A DNA stretch of 64,000 bases from Leptospira soteropolitanensis (GTDB lineage Bacteria > Spirochaetota > Leptospiria > Leptospirales > Leptospiraceae). The stretch is taken from NCBI RefSeq assembly GCF_026151655.1, contig NZ_JAMQPN010000001.1, positions 930,001-994,000 of the forward strand. The letters run 5' to 3'. A program made the position numbers and the translations under genes. Each line of letters begins with the position of its first letter. Position 1 is the stretch's first letter. The notes under the pieces are model-generated. The model saw nothing but the letters and a program-made list of their open reading frames with translations, did no database searches and was not told where the DNA came from. Shown here in pieces: positions 55,689 to 63,311 of this stretch.

Positions 55689-57506
55689 ATGCTCTCCCTA
55701 ATCATCGATAGAGTCGGTAACGTTAATATCTTTAACGTTTTGGAGGATCATCTTCCTGTCGAAGAATCCCATATTCAATCTACGTTAGATGACGATCTGA
55801 TATTAGAATATTTAGGAGAAGTCGAGAGACTCGTCCATGTTTCTCAATCTGTTCTTTCCAAACCAAACCAAATCCTCAATGCAGATATCTTACAAGATTT
55901 AAAAATCCTCGGAGAAACCTTCTACCAACAATTTTTTCCACAATCGATTATTGAAAAATTAAAAAATACAACAAAACATAGCATTCATTTTAATATCGAT
56001 CCAACTCTCGCCTTGGTTCCTTGGGAATTATTACATGACGGAACTAGTTTCCTTTCGGACAAGTTTCGGATAGGAAAGACCATACGAGGTGGATTACATC
56101 GTCCTACGCATCATGAAAATCGAAAGATAAAGATGCTCATCATTGCCGATCCTACCGAAGATCTTCCGCATGCACAAAAAGAAGGTGAGGTTTTGTTTTC
56201 TGTTCTTAGTCAAAAGGTTCCGACACATCTTTTGGAATTGGAATTTATTGGTGGGAAGCAGGTCACCAAACTAAAGTTACTTTCTCTTATAAAAGATAAA
56301 CATATTATTCATTATTCAGGGCATCTTCATTTTTCTGATGATTCATTGGAGAACGGTTGGTTATTATCGGATGGGAAGGTATTAAAGGCACGCGAAATTA
56401 AGTCTACTGGGATCGATACAGATTTAGTTTTTTCCAATTCTTGTATGTCTGCAAAGTCAGCGGGCAAAAAATTAAATACAAATGTGATGAACCAATATGC
56501 AGGAGCATTTCTGACTGCAGGTATCAAAACTTTTGTAGGTACTAATTGGGAAATTTTAGATAACGAAAGAACAATCGATTTTACAGTCAGATTTTATACT
56601 TTTTTGTTTTCTGACAAATCGGTGGGTGAGTCTTTGTTTTTGTCCAAAGAATTTGCCAGACGAAACTATCATACTAATGATTTAACTTGGGCAAACTATG
56701 CATTGTATGGAAATCCAGACTTCTCTTTATTCGTAAAAGAAAGAAGAAACTTCCATTCTGCACAGATTTTAAATCCAACATCGGTATTAGAGTTTTATCC
56801 CACTCCCATTGCCGTTGCCTATTCCAAGTTAGTGAACTCAGGAAAATCTAAAACTACTGGGAAAAATAATATTCTTAGTTTGGCTAAGTTGTTTGAAGCA
56901 ATCAGTCAAGTAGTAGGGATGATGGTTTTTAGTGATCATGCCGCCCATGCAATGAACAAATCAATTCCGAATAACCCTGATGATGCGGTGTCATTACGAA
57001 AATGGTGGGAACTTGTGTACGGATGTATTTGGGATTTTCAAAAACTAAAAATCTCCAGTATTTTAGAGCAGGCCTTACCTGTTTTGCATGAACAAAAAGA
57101 AACGATTTTTAAAATTGTAGGATGGATGGAATCTTGGGAAAGAGATGAAATCCAAGAAGACGAAATCGAATCTTACCAAATCATTCTTCAGTTCTTTTTG
57201 GAGAATATGTTACTAGAGTTTTCCGAATTAGAGAAAATAAGTATTCTTCTCGTTTCAGAAAATCATAATCCGCATTTTTATTTTAAAGGGATTAAACCCG
57301 CTTATTTATATCCATCCTCGCCCGCATCAAAAGATAAATTACAAGAACAACTTTCTAAACATAAAGGAAATTTAGTTCTTGTCCATGAAACTCGTAAAAC
57401 TGTGATACCTTTTCCAACTTACTTCAAAGAAAAAAAGGAAACTGGGGATTTGGAACTTGTATTTAACGGTCTCACTCCCTTTGTTTTAGGAGCTAAACAG
57501 AATTGA
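55689..57506 (+). CDS. CHAT-domain protein (caspase-like protease)
   Basis: A 605-residue protein. An N-terminal strand/helix region (1-110) is followed by a CHAT domain (about 110-350). The core reads FNIDPTLALVPWELLHDG, then IIHYSGHLHFSDDSLENGWLLSDG with putative catalytic H212, and VFSNSCMSAKSAG with putative catalytic C252, then FVGTNWEILDNE and NDLTWANYALYGNPDFSLF, the standard end of CHAT domains. The last 250 residues are helical, then mixed alpha/beta, and unassigned. TPR repeats, usually fused to CHAT domains, are absent. The stop overlaps the Cys-rich gene by four bases. Confidence 0.92.
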   Translation: MLSLIIDRVGNVNIFNVLEDHLPVEESHIQSTLDDDLILEYLGEVERLVHVSQSVLSKPNQILNADILQDLKILGETFYQQFFPQSIIEKLKNTTKHSIHFNIDPTLALVPWELLHDGTSFLSDKFRIGKTIRGGLHRPTHHENRKIKMLIIADPTEDLPHAQKEGEVLFSVLSQKVPTHLLELEFIGGKQVTKLKLLSLIKDKHIIHYSGHLHFSDDSLENGWLLSDGKVLKAREIKSTGIDTDLVFSNSCMSAKSAGKKLNTNVMNQYAGAFLTAGIKTFVGTNWEILDNERTIDFTVRFYTFLFSDKSVGESLFLSKEFARRNYHTNDLTWANYALYGNPDFSLFVKERRNFHSAQILNPTSVLEFYPTPIAVAYSKLVNSGKSKTTGKNNILSLAKLFEAISQVVGMMVFSDHAAHAMNKSIPNNPDDAVSLRKWWELVYGCIWDFQKLKISSILEQALPVLHEQKETIFKIVGWMESWERDEIQEDEIESYQIILQFFLENMLLEFSELEKISILLVSENHNPHFYFKGIKPAYLYPSSPASKDKLQEQLSKHKGNLVLVHETRKTVIPFPTYFKEKKETGDLELVFNGLTPFVLGAKQN

Positions 57507-58213
57507 GTTTATGCCATCCAGATTTTGGTAACGTATCATGCGGTGCCTGCTGTGGTTTATTTAATTTAAAATTGCAACCCAAAGAGTTTAAAACTCTGTT
57601 GTCAGAAAGAACTTCCGAGTTTTATGCCACTGTCGACTTTGAGGTTCGTCATACGTTTCCTATATATCGCAAAGAAAGAGAAACAAAAGAAGTATCCATT
57701 CCTAAAAAAGATGATATGACTTACAATTGTCCTTTTTTAGGTTATGTTGATTCAACCAAACAACGCATAGGTTGTATGATTCATCCAATTTTTACCGGAG
57801 ACCCTAAGAGCCAAAATTTTTCTTTTTACGGTGCTTCCATATGCCAAGCCTATGATTGTAAAAATAAGGAAAGTGTATTGGCTGGCCTTTGGGAATCTTT
57901 CTTTGTGGAAATAGCAAAAGATTCTGTGGAGTATTCATATTTATCGGCAGATCATATTTTTACAAGTGCGATCGAACGATATTTCCAATTGATCCAGCGG
58001 AATATAGATTCTTTGTTTCAAGAGTTGCGACTTGAGCTTGTGGATTTATTTCGAACTCGTTTAACTAGTTCAATCGATTCTAATTTGACTTCGTTTGAAA
58101 TTAATTATGAGAATTTCTCTGAACTTGAGGCTTTGGATATTTATTTCACCAAAGAATTAGGAGAATATTGGAAAGAGTGGAGCGAAGTGTTTAGGCAAAA
58201 AAATCCCGGATAG
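57503..58213 (+). CDS. Cys-rich protein with CxxCC metal-binding-type motif (YkgJ-like)
   Basis: A 236-residue protein with an N-terminal Cys cluster SCGACCGLFNL and later Cys in YNCPFLGYV, RIGCMIHP and ICQAYDCKN, the spacing of the YkgJ/UPF0153-type zinc or iron-chelating family. The C-terminal half is helical without motifs. Start is a TTG overlapping the CHAT stop (TTGA) with AGGAG upstream, so it is translationally coupled to the protease. Whether it is a metal-dependent regulator, a maturation factor or a substrate cannot be told from sequence. Confidence 0.8.
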   Translation: MSLCHPDFGNVSCGACCGLFNLKLQPKEFKTLLSERTSEFYATVDFEVRHTFPIYRKERETKEVSIPKKDDMTYNCPFLGYVDSTKQRIGCMIHPIFTGDPKSQNFSFYGASICQAYDCKNKESVLAGLWESFFVEIAKDSVEYSYLSADHIFTSAIERYFQLIQRNIDSLFQELRLELVDLFRTRLTSSIDSNLTSFEINYENFSELEALDIYFTKELGEYWKEWSEVFRQKNPG

Positions 58214-58233
58214 AGGTTCTTATCCGGGTTTTG
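58205..58233 (+). terminator. Terminator of the sigma-CHAT operon
   Basis: CCCGGATA (58205-58212) pairs with TATCCGGG (58221-58228) across an 8-base loop, followed by TTTT. The stem begins within the last codons of the Cys-rich gene. Confidence 0.82.
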
Positions 58234-58250
58234 ATTGGAGTAAAATTTGC

Positions 58251-58517
58251 TTATGCTTTAGATGTAACAGTTGCTACTTTTGCTTTTGTTTCAGCTACAA
58301 CAGTGTTTGCCTTTCCAATGAATGTTTCTACTTGAGAAATTCCTTCTTGAAGGTATTTTCTAAGATTTACGGAAACTTCACTTTGGTCTTGCGCACCTTT
58401 TGCCGCTAAATTTTGGAATCCCGCGTTGATTTCAGAAAATGCCTTTTCTGCTTCGACTTTTGCTGTGTTCACAGTGCCTAGGATGAAGTTTAATCCGTCT
58501 TTTACTTGTTGTTCCAT
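58251..58517 (-). CDS. Small phasin-like helical protein
   Basis: 88 residues from the ATG at 58517, which has AAGGAG eight bases upstream (an ATG two codons earlier is too close to it). The longer open frame to 58640 overlaps the divergent mtnA start and is not coding-like. The protein is all helix, Ala/Lys/Glu/Val-rich, without Trp or Cys (QQVKDGLNFILGTVNTAK, AFSEINAGFQNLAAKGAQD, QVETFIGKANTVVAETKAK), a pattern shared with phasins that coat polyhydroxyalkanoate granules and with related small coiled-coil proteins. No PHA synthase is in the window, so granule binding is only a possibility. Confidence 0.78.
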   Translation of the reverse strand: MEQQVKDGLNFILGTVNTAKVEAEKAFSEINAGFQNLAAKGAQDQSEVSVNLRKYLQEGISQVETFIGKANTVVAETKAKVATVTSKA

Positions 58518-58631
58518 TTTCATTTCTCCTTTTCGTTTTGTGCAATGCACTACACCTTTTTGTGCGCCGCACATGGATTTGTCAACCCGTTTTTGTATTT
58601 TTTTTCCGTATCCCACCAAAAAAGTGGATAG

Positions 58632-59705
58632 ATGCCTCACCCGGAATTTTTGCCTATCCAGTGGAAATCGACCTATTTAGAACTTCTCGACCAACGTATT
58701 TTGCCTGGTAAAAAGGAATTTTTGAAATTAACTACCGCCGATGATACCATTATTGCCATTCGAGAAATGGCTGTTAGGGGAGCACCGGCAATTGCCATCA
58801 CCGGAGTATTTGCACTTACATTAGGCGCCAAATCTAAGTCAGGTGCTAGTACTGAAAACGAGACATCCAAATTACTTTCTTCCGTACTTGAGTCGCGTCC
58901 CACTGCAGTTAATTTGAGTTATGCGATTCGAGAAGCAAAAAATCGAATTCAAGGAATTGTTGATTGGGAAACCATCGCTCAAATTTGGGAAACCTATGGT
59001 TTGGAAATGATGAAGGAAGATTTGGCGGCAAACAAGGCTTTGGGGGAAAATGGGGTTTCTTTGTTCCCTAAGGACCAATCTGAATTTCATATCATTACCC
59101 ATTGTAATACGGGTGCCCTTGCTACCGCAGGACATGGCACAGCTCTTGGGGTCATTCGAAGTTTGCGTGATGTAGGAAAGAAAGTAGTCGTTTACGCAGA
59201 TGAAACTAGACCTTTTCTTCAAGGTTCGAGACTCACTGCATTTGAGATGATGGAAGAGGGAATTGAATGTTATATCATCACAGATGGAATGTCTGGTTGG
59301 TTGATGAATCATAAAAAGATTGATGCTGTCCTTGTTGGCTGCGACCGGGTAGCTGCAAATGGAGACACTGCTAACAAAATCGGAACTTATAATTTAGGGA
59401 TAGTAGCCAAAGAACATGGAGTCCCATTTTACGTCTGTGCCACAAAAGATAGTTTTGATCTAAATTTAAAATCAGGGGAAGAAATTCCTATTGAAATGCG
59501 AAAGGAATCAGAAGTGACCCAATTCGATTTTCTAAAGGAAGCCGATGGAAAGTATTTATTTCCTGAGGGAAAAACCTCACCTTTAGGCGCAAGGGCATTG
59601 AATCCTTCCTTTGATATAACGAAAGCACACTTAATTAAAAACTTTATCACAGAATTTGGATGTTTTCCTCCTTCAGAGATTTCTAATCGTCTAAAGACTG
59701 TATGA
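58632..59705 (+). CDS. mtnA: S-methyl-5-thioribose-1-phosphate isomerase
   Basis: A 357-residue MtnA, the eIF2B-like enzyme that converts methylthioribose-1-phosphate to methylthioribulose-1-phosphate in methionine salvage. Family segments are EMAVRGAPAIAITGVFAL, THCNTGALATAGHGTALGVI (catalytic Cys), YADETRPFLQGSRLTAFEM, GCDRVAANGDTANKIGTYNLGIVAKEHGVPFYV (catalytic Asp) and GARALNPSFDITKAHLIKNFITEFG. Its stop overlaps the msrA start by four bases. mtnC lies 38 kb away in the window, so the pathway genes are dispersed. Confidence 0.96.
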   Translation: MPHPEFLPIQWKSTYLELLDQRILPGKKEFLKLTTADDTIIAIREMAVRGAPAIAITGVFALTLGAKSKSGASTENETSKLLSSVLESRPTAVNLSYAIREAKNRIQGIVDWETIAQIWETYGLEMMKEDLAANKALGENGVSLFPKDQSEFHIITHCNTGALATAGHGTALGVIRSLRDVGKKVVVYADETRPFLQGSRLTAFEMMEEGIECYIITDGMSGWLMNHKKIDAVLVGCDRVAANGDTANKIGTYNLGIVAKEHGVPFYVCATKDSFDLNLKSGEEIPIEMRKESEVTQFDFLKEADGKYLFPEGKTSPLGARALNPSFDITKAHLIKNFITEFGCFPPSEISNRLKTV

Positions 59706-60211
59706 CGGAATTTGCAATTTTAGGCGGAGGTTGTTTTTGGTGTACGGAAGCTGTGTATCTAAGGATACCAGGTATTTTGTCAGTTACCTCTGGATATGCC
59801 GGTGGCACCACTTCCCATCCGACCTATAAAGAGATTTGTACAGGCACTACAGGTCATGCAGAAGTTATTAAAATTGAATTTGATCCAGAAGTGATTTCTT
59901 ATTCTAAATTACTGGAAATCTTTTGGGTTTCCCATGATCCTACTACACTCAATAAACAAGGTAATGACGTCGGGACACAATATCGGTCTGTTATTTTTTA
60001 TTTGAATGAAAAACAAAAAGAATTAGCAGTTGAATCGAAAAGAAAACATGCTTATTTATTTCCTGATCCAATTGTAACGGAGATTTCTGAAGCTCCAGAG
60101 TTTTATCCTGCGGAAGATTACCACCAAGATTATTTCACACTAAATCCGCAGAATCCATACTGCCATTATGTGATTTTTCCCAAATTGAAAAAACTAGGTT
60201 TAAAATTATAA
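59702..60211 (+). CDS. msrA: Peptide-methionine (S)-S-oxide reductase
   Basis: A 169-residue MsrA that reduces methionine-S-sulfoxide in proteins. The active site is GGGCFWCTEAVYLR with the catalytic Cys and a second Cys in CxxC form, followed by SGYAGGTTSHPTYKEICTGTTGHAEVIKIEFDP, FWVSHDPTTLNKQGNDVGTQYRSVIFY and AEDYHQDYF, all diagnostic. Translation is coupled to mtnA (ATGA overlap), placing two methionine-recovery enzymes in one unit. It converges on the FapA-like gene. Confidence 0.96.
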   Translation: MTEFAILGGGCFWCTEAVYLRIPGILSVTSGYAGGTTSHPTYKEICTGTTGHAEVIKIEFDPEVISYSKLLEIFWVSHDPTTLNKQGNDVGTQYRSVIFYLNEKQKELAVESKRKHAYLFPDPIVTEISEAPEFYPAEDYHQDYFTLNPQNPYCHYVIFPKLKKLGLKL

Positions 60212-60225
60212 TCGTTGTAAGGTGG

Positions 60226-61767
60226 TTATTTCCCTTTAAACGCGGTTAACATTGCTTTTTCTTGGTTGGGGAAAAAATTCATAACAAACGCAGTTTGAGC
60301 TTTGGTTATTTTTTCCACTTGTCTTCTATATTTGATCACAGCACCAGGGTGAGCAGTGTTACGTACAACCACTTTAACATTGTCTTGGTTGTAACGTGCT
60401 CCTTTCAGCTCTTCTATTTTTGATCTGAGTAACTCGACTGTTTTGTTTTTCTTTTGATACGCATCAAAAATTTCTTTGAATTTTTCTTTTCGGGCATCAT
60501 CCAATTTACCACGAGATCTCTGAACCACTTCTTTGATTTTTTGAATTTCTGGTACAAGGGCTTCTAACTCTCGCTCAAATTCAGCAAGTCTAGTACTACC
60601 TTCTGTTAGTAATCTGTCATTTTTATAATGGAATCCTACTTCTACAATCGTATCCATTTGTGCTGTGGAACCCAGGGAAGACACAGTAATTCCTTGGTAA
60701 GAAATAATATCTGAGCCAATGATGGAGGAAGATTCTCCTGTCAGAATTACATTTCCTAAACATAGAATTTTACTTCCTAAAATAAAATTTTCTACAATAC
60801 AGTCGCCATCAATTTCGAGGTTTGCATTTTCAATGAACTTAGCACGTAGATCACCCTTGATGCGAATGACACCTTTTCCTTTGGCTTTCACTCCACCTTT
60901 TACTTCTAAGTCTTCGCCAACAACAACGTCGGATGACTCCACATTTCCATCTAAATATAAAGAACCTTGGCAATTAACAATGGCACCCTCTTCGATCGTT
61001 CCTTTAACTCGAATCGTTCCTTCAAAGTTGATGTTCCCTGTTCCTAGTCCAATGTTACTCTCTATATTTAATTCAGGAGAAACTGTGAGAGATGTATCTG
61101 TTGAAAAAACAACTCCACTAAGAGATGCAAAATACTCTTTAAGTTGGCGACCAGGTTTTTCAGGATCTTCCACAGTTTTTGGTAGAATGTTTTTTCCTAA
61201 TGTAAGTCTTGGTCTATCGATGGGATTCGGATATATTGGGTTTCCTAAAACGTCAATTCCTTGTTCGCCGGCAACTCCTTCAAACAAAGTAGCAAGTCTT
61301 TCGCCTTCTTTTACGTGAACATACTTATTAATATTTCTATAATCTGCGGATCCGTCATCTTTTAAAACAACACGTTGTGCCCTTGGGAAATAAAATTTAA
61401 TCCAACCGCTTTCGCCTTGTTTGGCGGGTTTCCCTTGAGCTACTACAAAATTAAATTCTTCTTTTACTTTGGTAGGATCTTTTAGTATTTTGTCGATTTC
61501 GATCGCTGCTAAATCAACCTCTTTCATCAAAATCCGATCTCTATGAATGGAAGCATTATCAAGAGCTTCATAAATCAATATATTGCTCATTGAACCGCCT
61601 AACAACCAAATTGGTTTTGCCACCAAAGTTGCTGTAAGTCGATCCTCGGAGATTTGGATTTTCAGTCCCCGTTCCGGATTGAAGTCCGGTGCATTTTTAA
61701 CGTCCATTCTGTTAAAAGTATCGGCATTTTTTTTAGGAGAAACGACAAATTCTATCGATTCAGCCAA
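60226..61767 (-). CDS. FapA family protein (DUF342)
   Basis: A 513-residue cytoplasmic protein of the FapA/DUF342 family. An N-terminal alpha/beta region (1-160) has the family segment VAQGKPAKQGESGWIKFYF and GERLATLFEGVAGEQGIDVLGNPI. The middle (about 215-370) is a right-handed beta-helix of polymer-forming type (NINFEGTIRVKGTIEEGAIVNCQGSLYLDGNVESSDVVVGEDLEVKGGV shortened here to its pattern of G-x-hydrophobic turns). A coiled coil (about 385-450) and a basic C-terminal tail follow. Family members are linked to motility, polymer scaffolds or RNA binding, none established here. It overlaps the hydrolase gene upstream by 16 bases. Confidence 0.9.
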   Translation of the reverse strand: MAESIEFVVSPKKNADTFNRMDVKNAPDFNPERGLKIQISEDRLTATLVAKPIWLLGGSMSNILIYEALDNASIHRDRILMKEVDLAAIEIDKILKDPTKVKEEFNFVVAQGKPAKQGESGWIKFYFPRAQRVVLKDDGSADYRNINKYVHVKEGERLATLFEGVAGEQGIDVLGNPIYPNPIDRPRLTLGKNILPKTVEDPEKPGRQLKEYFASLSGVVFSTDTSLTVSPELNIESNIGLGTGNINFEGTIRVKGTIEEGAIVNCQGSLYLDGNVESSDVVVGEDLEVKGGVKAKGKGVIRIKGDLRAKFIENANLEIDGDCIVENFILGSKILCLGNVILTGESSSIIGSDIISYQGITVSSLGSTAQMDTIVEVGFHYKNDRLLTEGSTRLAEFERELEALVPEIQKIKEVVQRSRGKLDDARKEKFKEIFDAYQKKNKTVELLRSKIEELKGARYNQDNVKVVVRNTAHPGAVIKYRRQVEKITKAQTAFVMNFFPNQEKAMLTAFKGK

Positions 61768-62789
61768 TATAGAAAACTTCCAAAAGTTTGGAGGAGGGCT
61801 GGAACTCCAAAGATTTGGGAATGTAGGGGGAGGCTGTCCCCATGAGTGAGGGCAGTGGAGGTGCGGTGGACATAAGGAATTCGTTTTTTTTGGAACAGGA
61901 GAGCCAACTTTTCCGATTCCTCTGGGGAGATCACAGAATCCGTCTGTCCGTGGAGGAGCGAAACTGGACCATTTAAAGTTTCTAACTGGTAAAAGGGGGA
62001 AAGATTTTCCGGAAGATTTTCAGGAACAGTGTCCAGGACACGTTTTGCCAATTGTTTCCGGAAGTTTCCATCGGCTCCCACTTGGGAAAAGAATTCTTTT
62101 GCCAGGTTAGATGTTTTTTTCAGTAGGATTTCCGCACGGGCCTCATTTCCCATTCGTTTGAGCCCATTGTCCAAAGCAGCTTCATAGTAAACAGATTCCA
62201 ATTCTTCTGCAAGATTTGGCTCAAATCGATGGAGCATATTAAAAAGAATCACATAAACGGCATAGGGATCGACATGGTAGTTTGAAAAAACGAAGGGAAC
62301 CGTCTCTAAAAAATTACAATAAGCTCCGATGACCATCGATGTTTTGATTTTGTTTCTTGTATTGGATTTGGAAGCAGCAATAAGCCCCATTCCACCAGAA
62401 AAACTAGCAGATAGATATCCTAAATCCTCTCCATTGAACAGTTGTTTTGTGGAATAGATTTCCATCATCAGAGCTTGGATATTGGATATAGTTTTTTCTT
62501 CGATTCTTAACCCTTTCACTTCTGGTAGTTCAGGAAGGATCACACTATGGTTGGAGCTGGCAATGTTTTCTGCTAGTTCTAAGATCCTTGGATCGTCAAT
62601 ACCCATTGCACTCATGCCATGTTGTATAAAAACACCTGGTAAAGTATTTGGATTTTTTCCTGCAGGATAAAAATGAAATGCTCTCCTACCTGTATTGGGA
62701 AGTAGAAGTTCCTTACGCTCTAAAGATTTTTTTTGTTTCAACCCGGCATAACTCAAAATGAGTGGAATTGCCAAAACGTAAGGTTTCAT
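61752..62789 (-). CDS. Alpha/beta hydrolase-like protein
   Basis: A 345-residue protein with a short hydrophobic N-terminus (MKPYVLAIPLILSYAG) that may anchor or export it. Hydrolase features are GVFIQHGMSAMGIDDPR (oxyanion region), the nucleophile elbow SASFSGGMG (Ser in S-x-S-x-G-G rather than the usual G-x-S-x-G), LLHGQTDSVISPEE with the acid and TALTHGDSLPLH with the His. The loose elbow makes the catalytic Ser assignment tentative. The substrate is unknown. It begins six bases after the CheX-like gene and ends 16 bases inside the FapA-like gene, so all four genes to the window edge form one unit. Confidence 0.82.
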   Translation of the reverse strand: MKPYVLAIPLILSYAGLKQKKSLERKELLLPNTGRRAFHFYPAGKNPNTLPGVFIQHGMSAMGIDDPRILELAENIASSNHSVILPELPEVKGLRIEEKTISNIQALMMEIYSTKQLFNGEDLGYLSASFSGGMGLIAASKSNTRNKIKTSMVIGAYCNFLETVPFVFSNYHVDPYAVYVILFNMLHRFEPNLAEELESVYYEAALDNGLKRMGNEARAEILLKKTSNLAKEFFSQVGADGNFRKQLAKRVLDTVPENLPENLSPFYQLETLNGPVSLLHGQTDSVISPEESEKLALLFQKKRIPYVHRTSTALTHGDSLPLHSQIFGVPALLQTFGSFLYWLNR

Positions 62790-62795
62790 TCGGTT

Positions 62796-63311
62796 TTAGT
62801 TTTTGGGAGTAGGGAATTTTTCCAACAATAAAATCAAATAAAGTCTACCCATATACTCTTCTCCTCGCCTGTCTTTGAGATTGAAGATAAGTATATACTG
62901 GCGAAAATGTTCGAGAGAAATGGGGACTAACTTATGGTTTAAATTCTCCGGTGGCAAAATGTCTATTTCGTAACGGCCAAGTCTCATTTCTGTAATTAAC
63001 TTCCCGGCGATCTGGTTTGCAAATTCCATCATGATGGATGCAGAATGAGAACGGGAAGTGGGATCAATTTGAAAGGCTTTGGCAATTTTAGGAAGGAGCT
63101 TTAGTTTGGTATAACCATCTAATGCTAAATATACTTTTCCATTGATATCACCAACAAATTCAACAAGTGTACAATTCTCAAAACATAGTCCTTCATTTTT
63201 TGAAGGACCATAAGCTTCTCTTTCTGCGTAAATCAGTAAAGTTTTTTGAAAATGTTCCGGTAATACTTGCGAAACAGTTAGAATGAATTTTTCATCAATG
63301 AGTGGATCCAT
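62796..63311 (-). CDS. CheX-like chemotaxis phosphatase domain protein
   Basis: A 171-residue protein of the CheX/CheC fold. VEFVGDINGKVYLALD is the first strand pair, and ASIMMEFANQIAGKLITEM contains the E-x-x-N signature used by CheX to dephosphorylate CheY-P. DILPPENLNHKLVPI and QYILIFNLKDRRGEEYMGRLYLILLLE complete the fold. The E-x-x-N pair argues that it can be an active phosphatase, though the CheY partner is not in this window. It starts at the base after the stop of the degenerate GGDEF gene. Confidence 0.78.
   Translation of the reverse strand: MDPLIDEKFILTVSQVLPEHFQKTLLIYAEREAYGPSKNEGLCFENCTLVEFVGDINGKVYLALDGYTKLKLLPKIAKAFQIDPTSRSHSASIMMEFANQIAGKLITEMRLGRYEIDILPPENLNHKLVPISLEHFRQYILIFNLKDRRGEEYMGRLYLILLLEKFPTPKN

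Noticed and set aside
58518..58640. N-terminal extension of the phasin-like gene
   Set aside because: It overlaps the divergent mtnA start, is Cys/Lys-rich unlike the rest, and the ATG at 58517 has a well-placed ribosome site.
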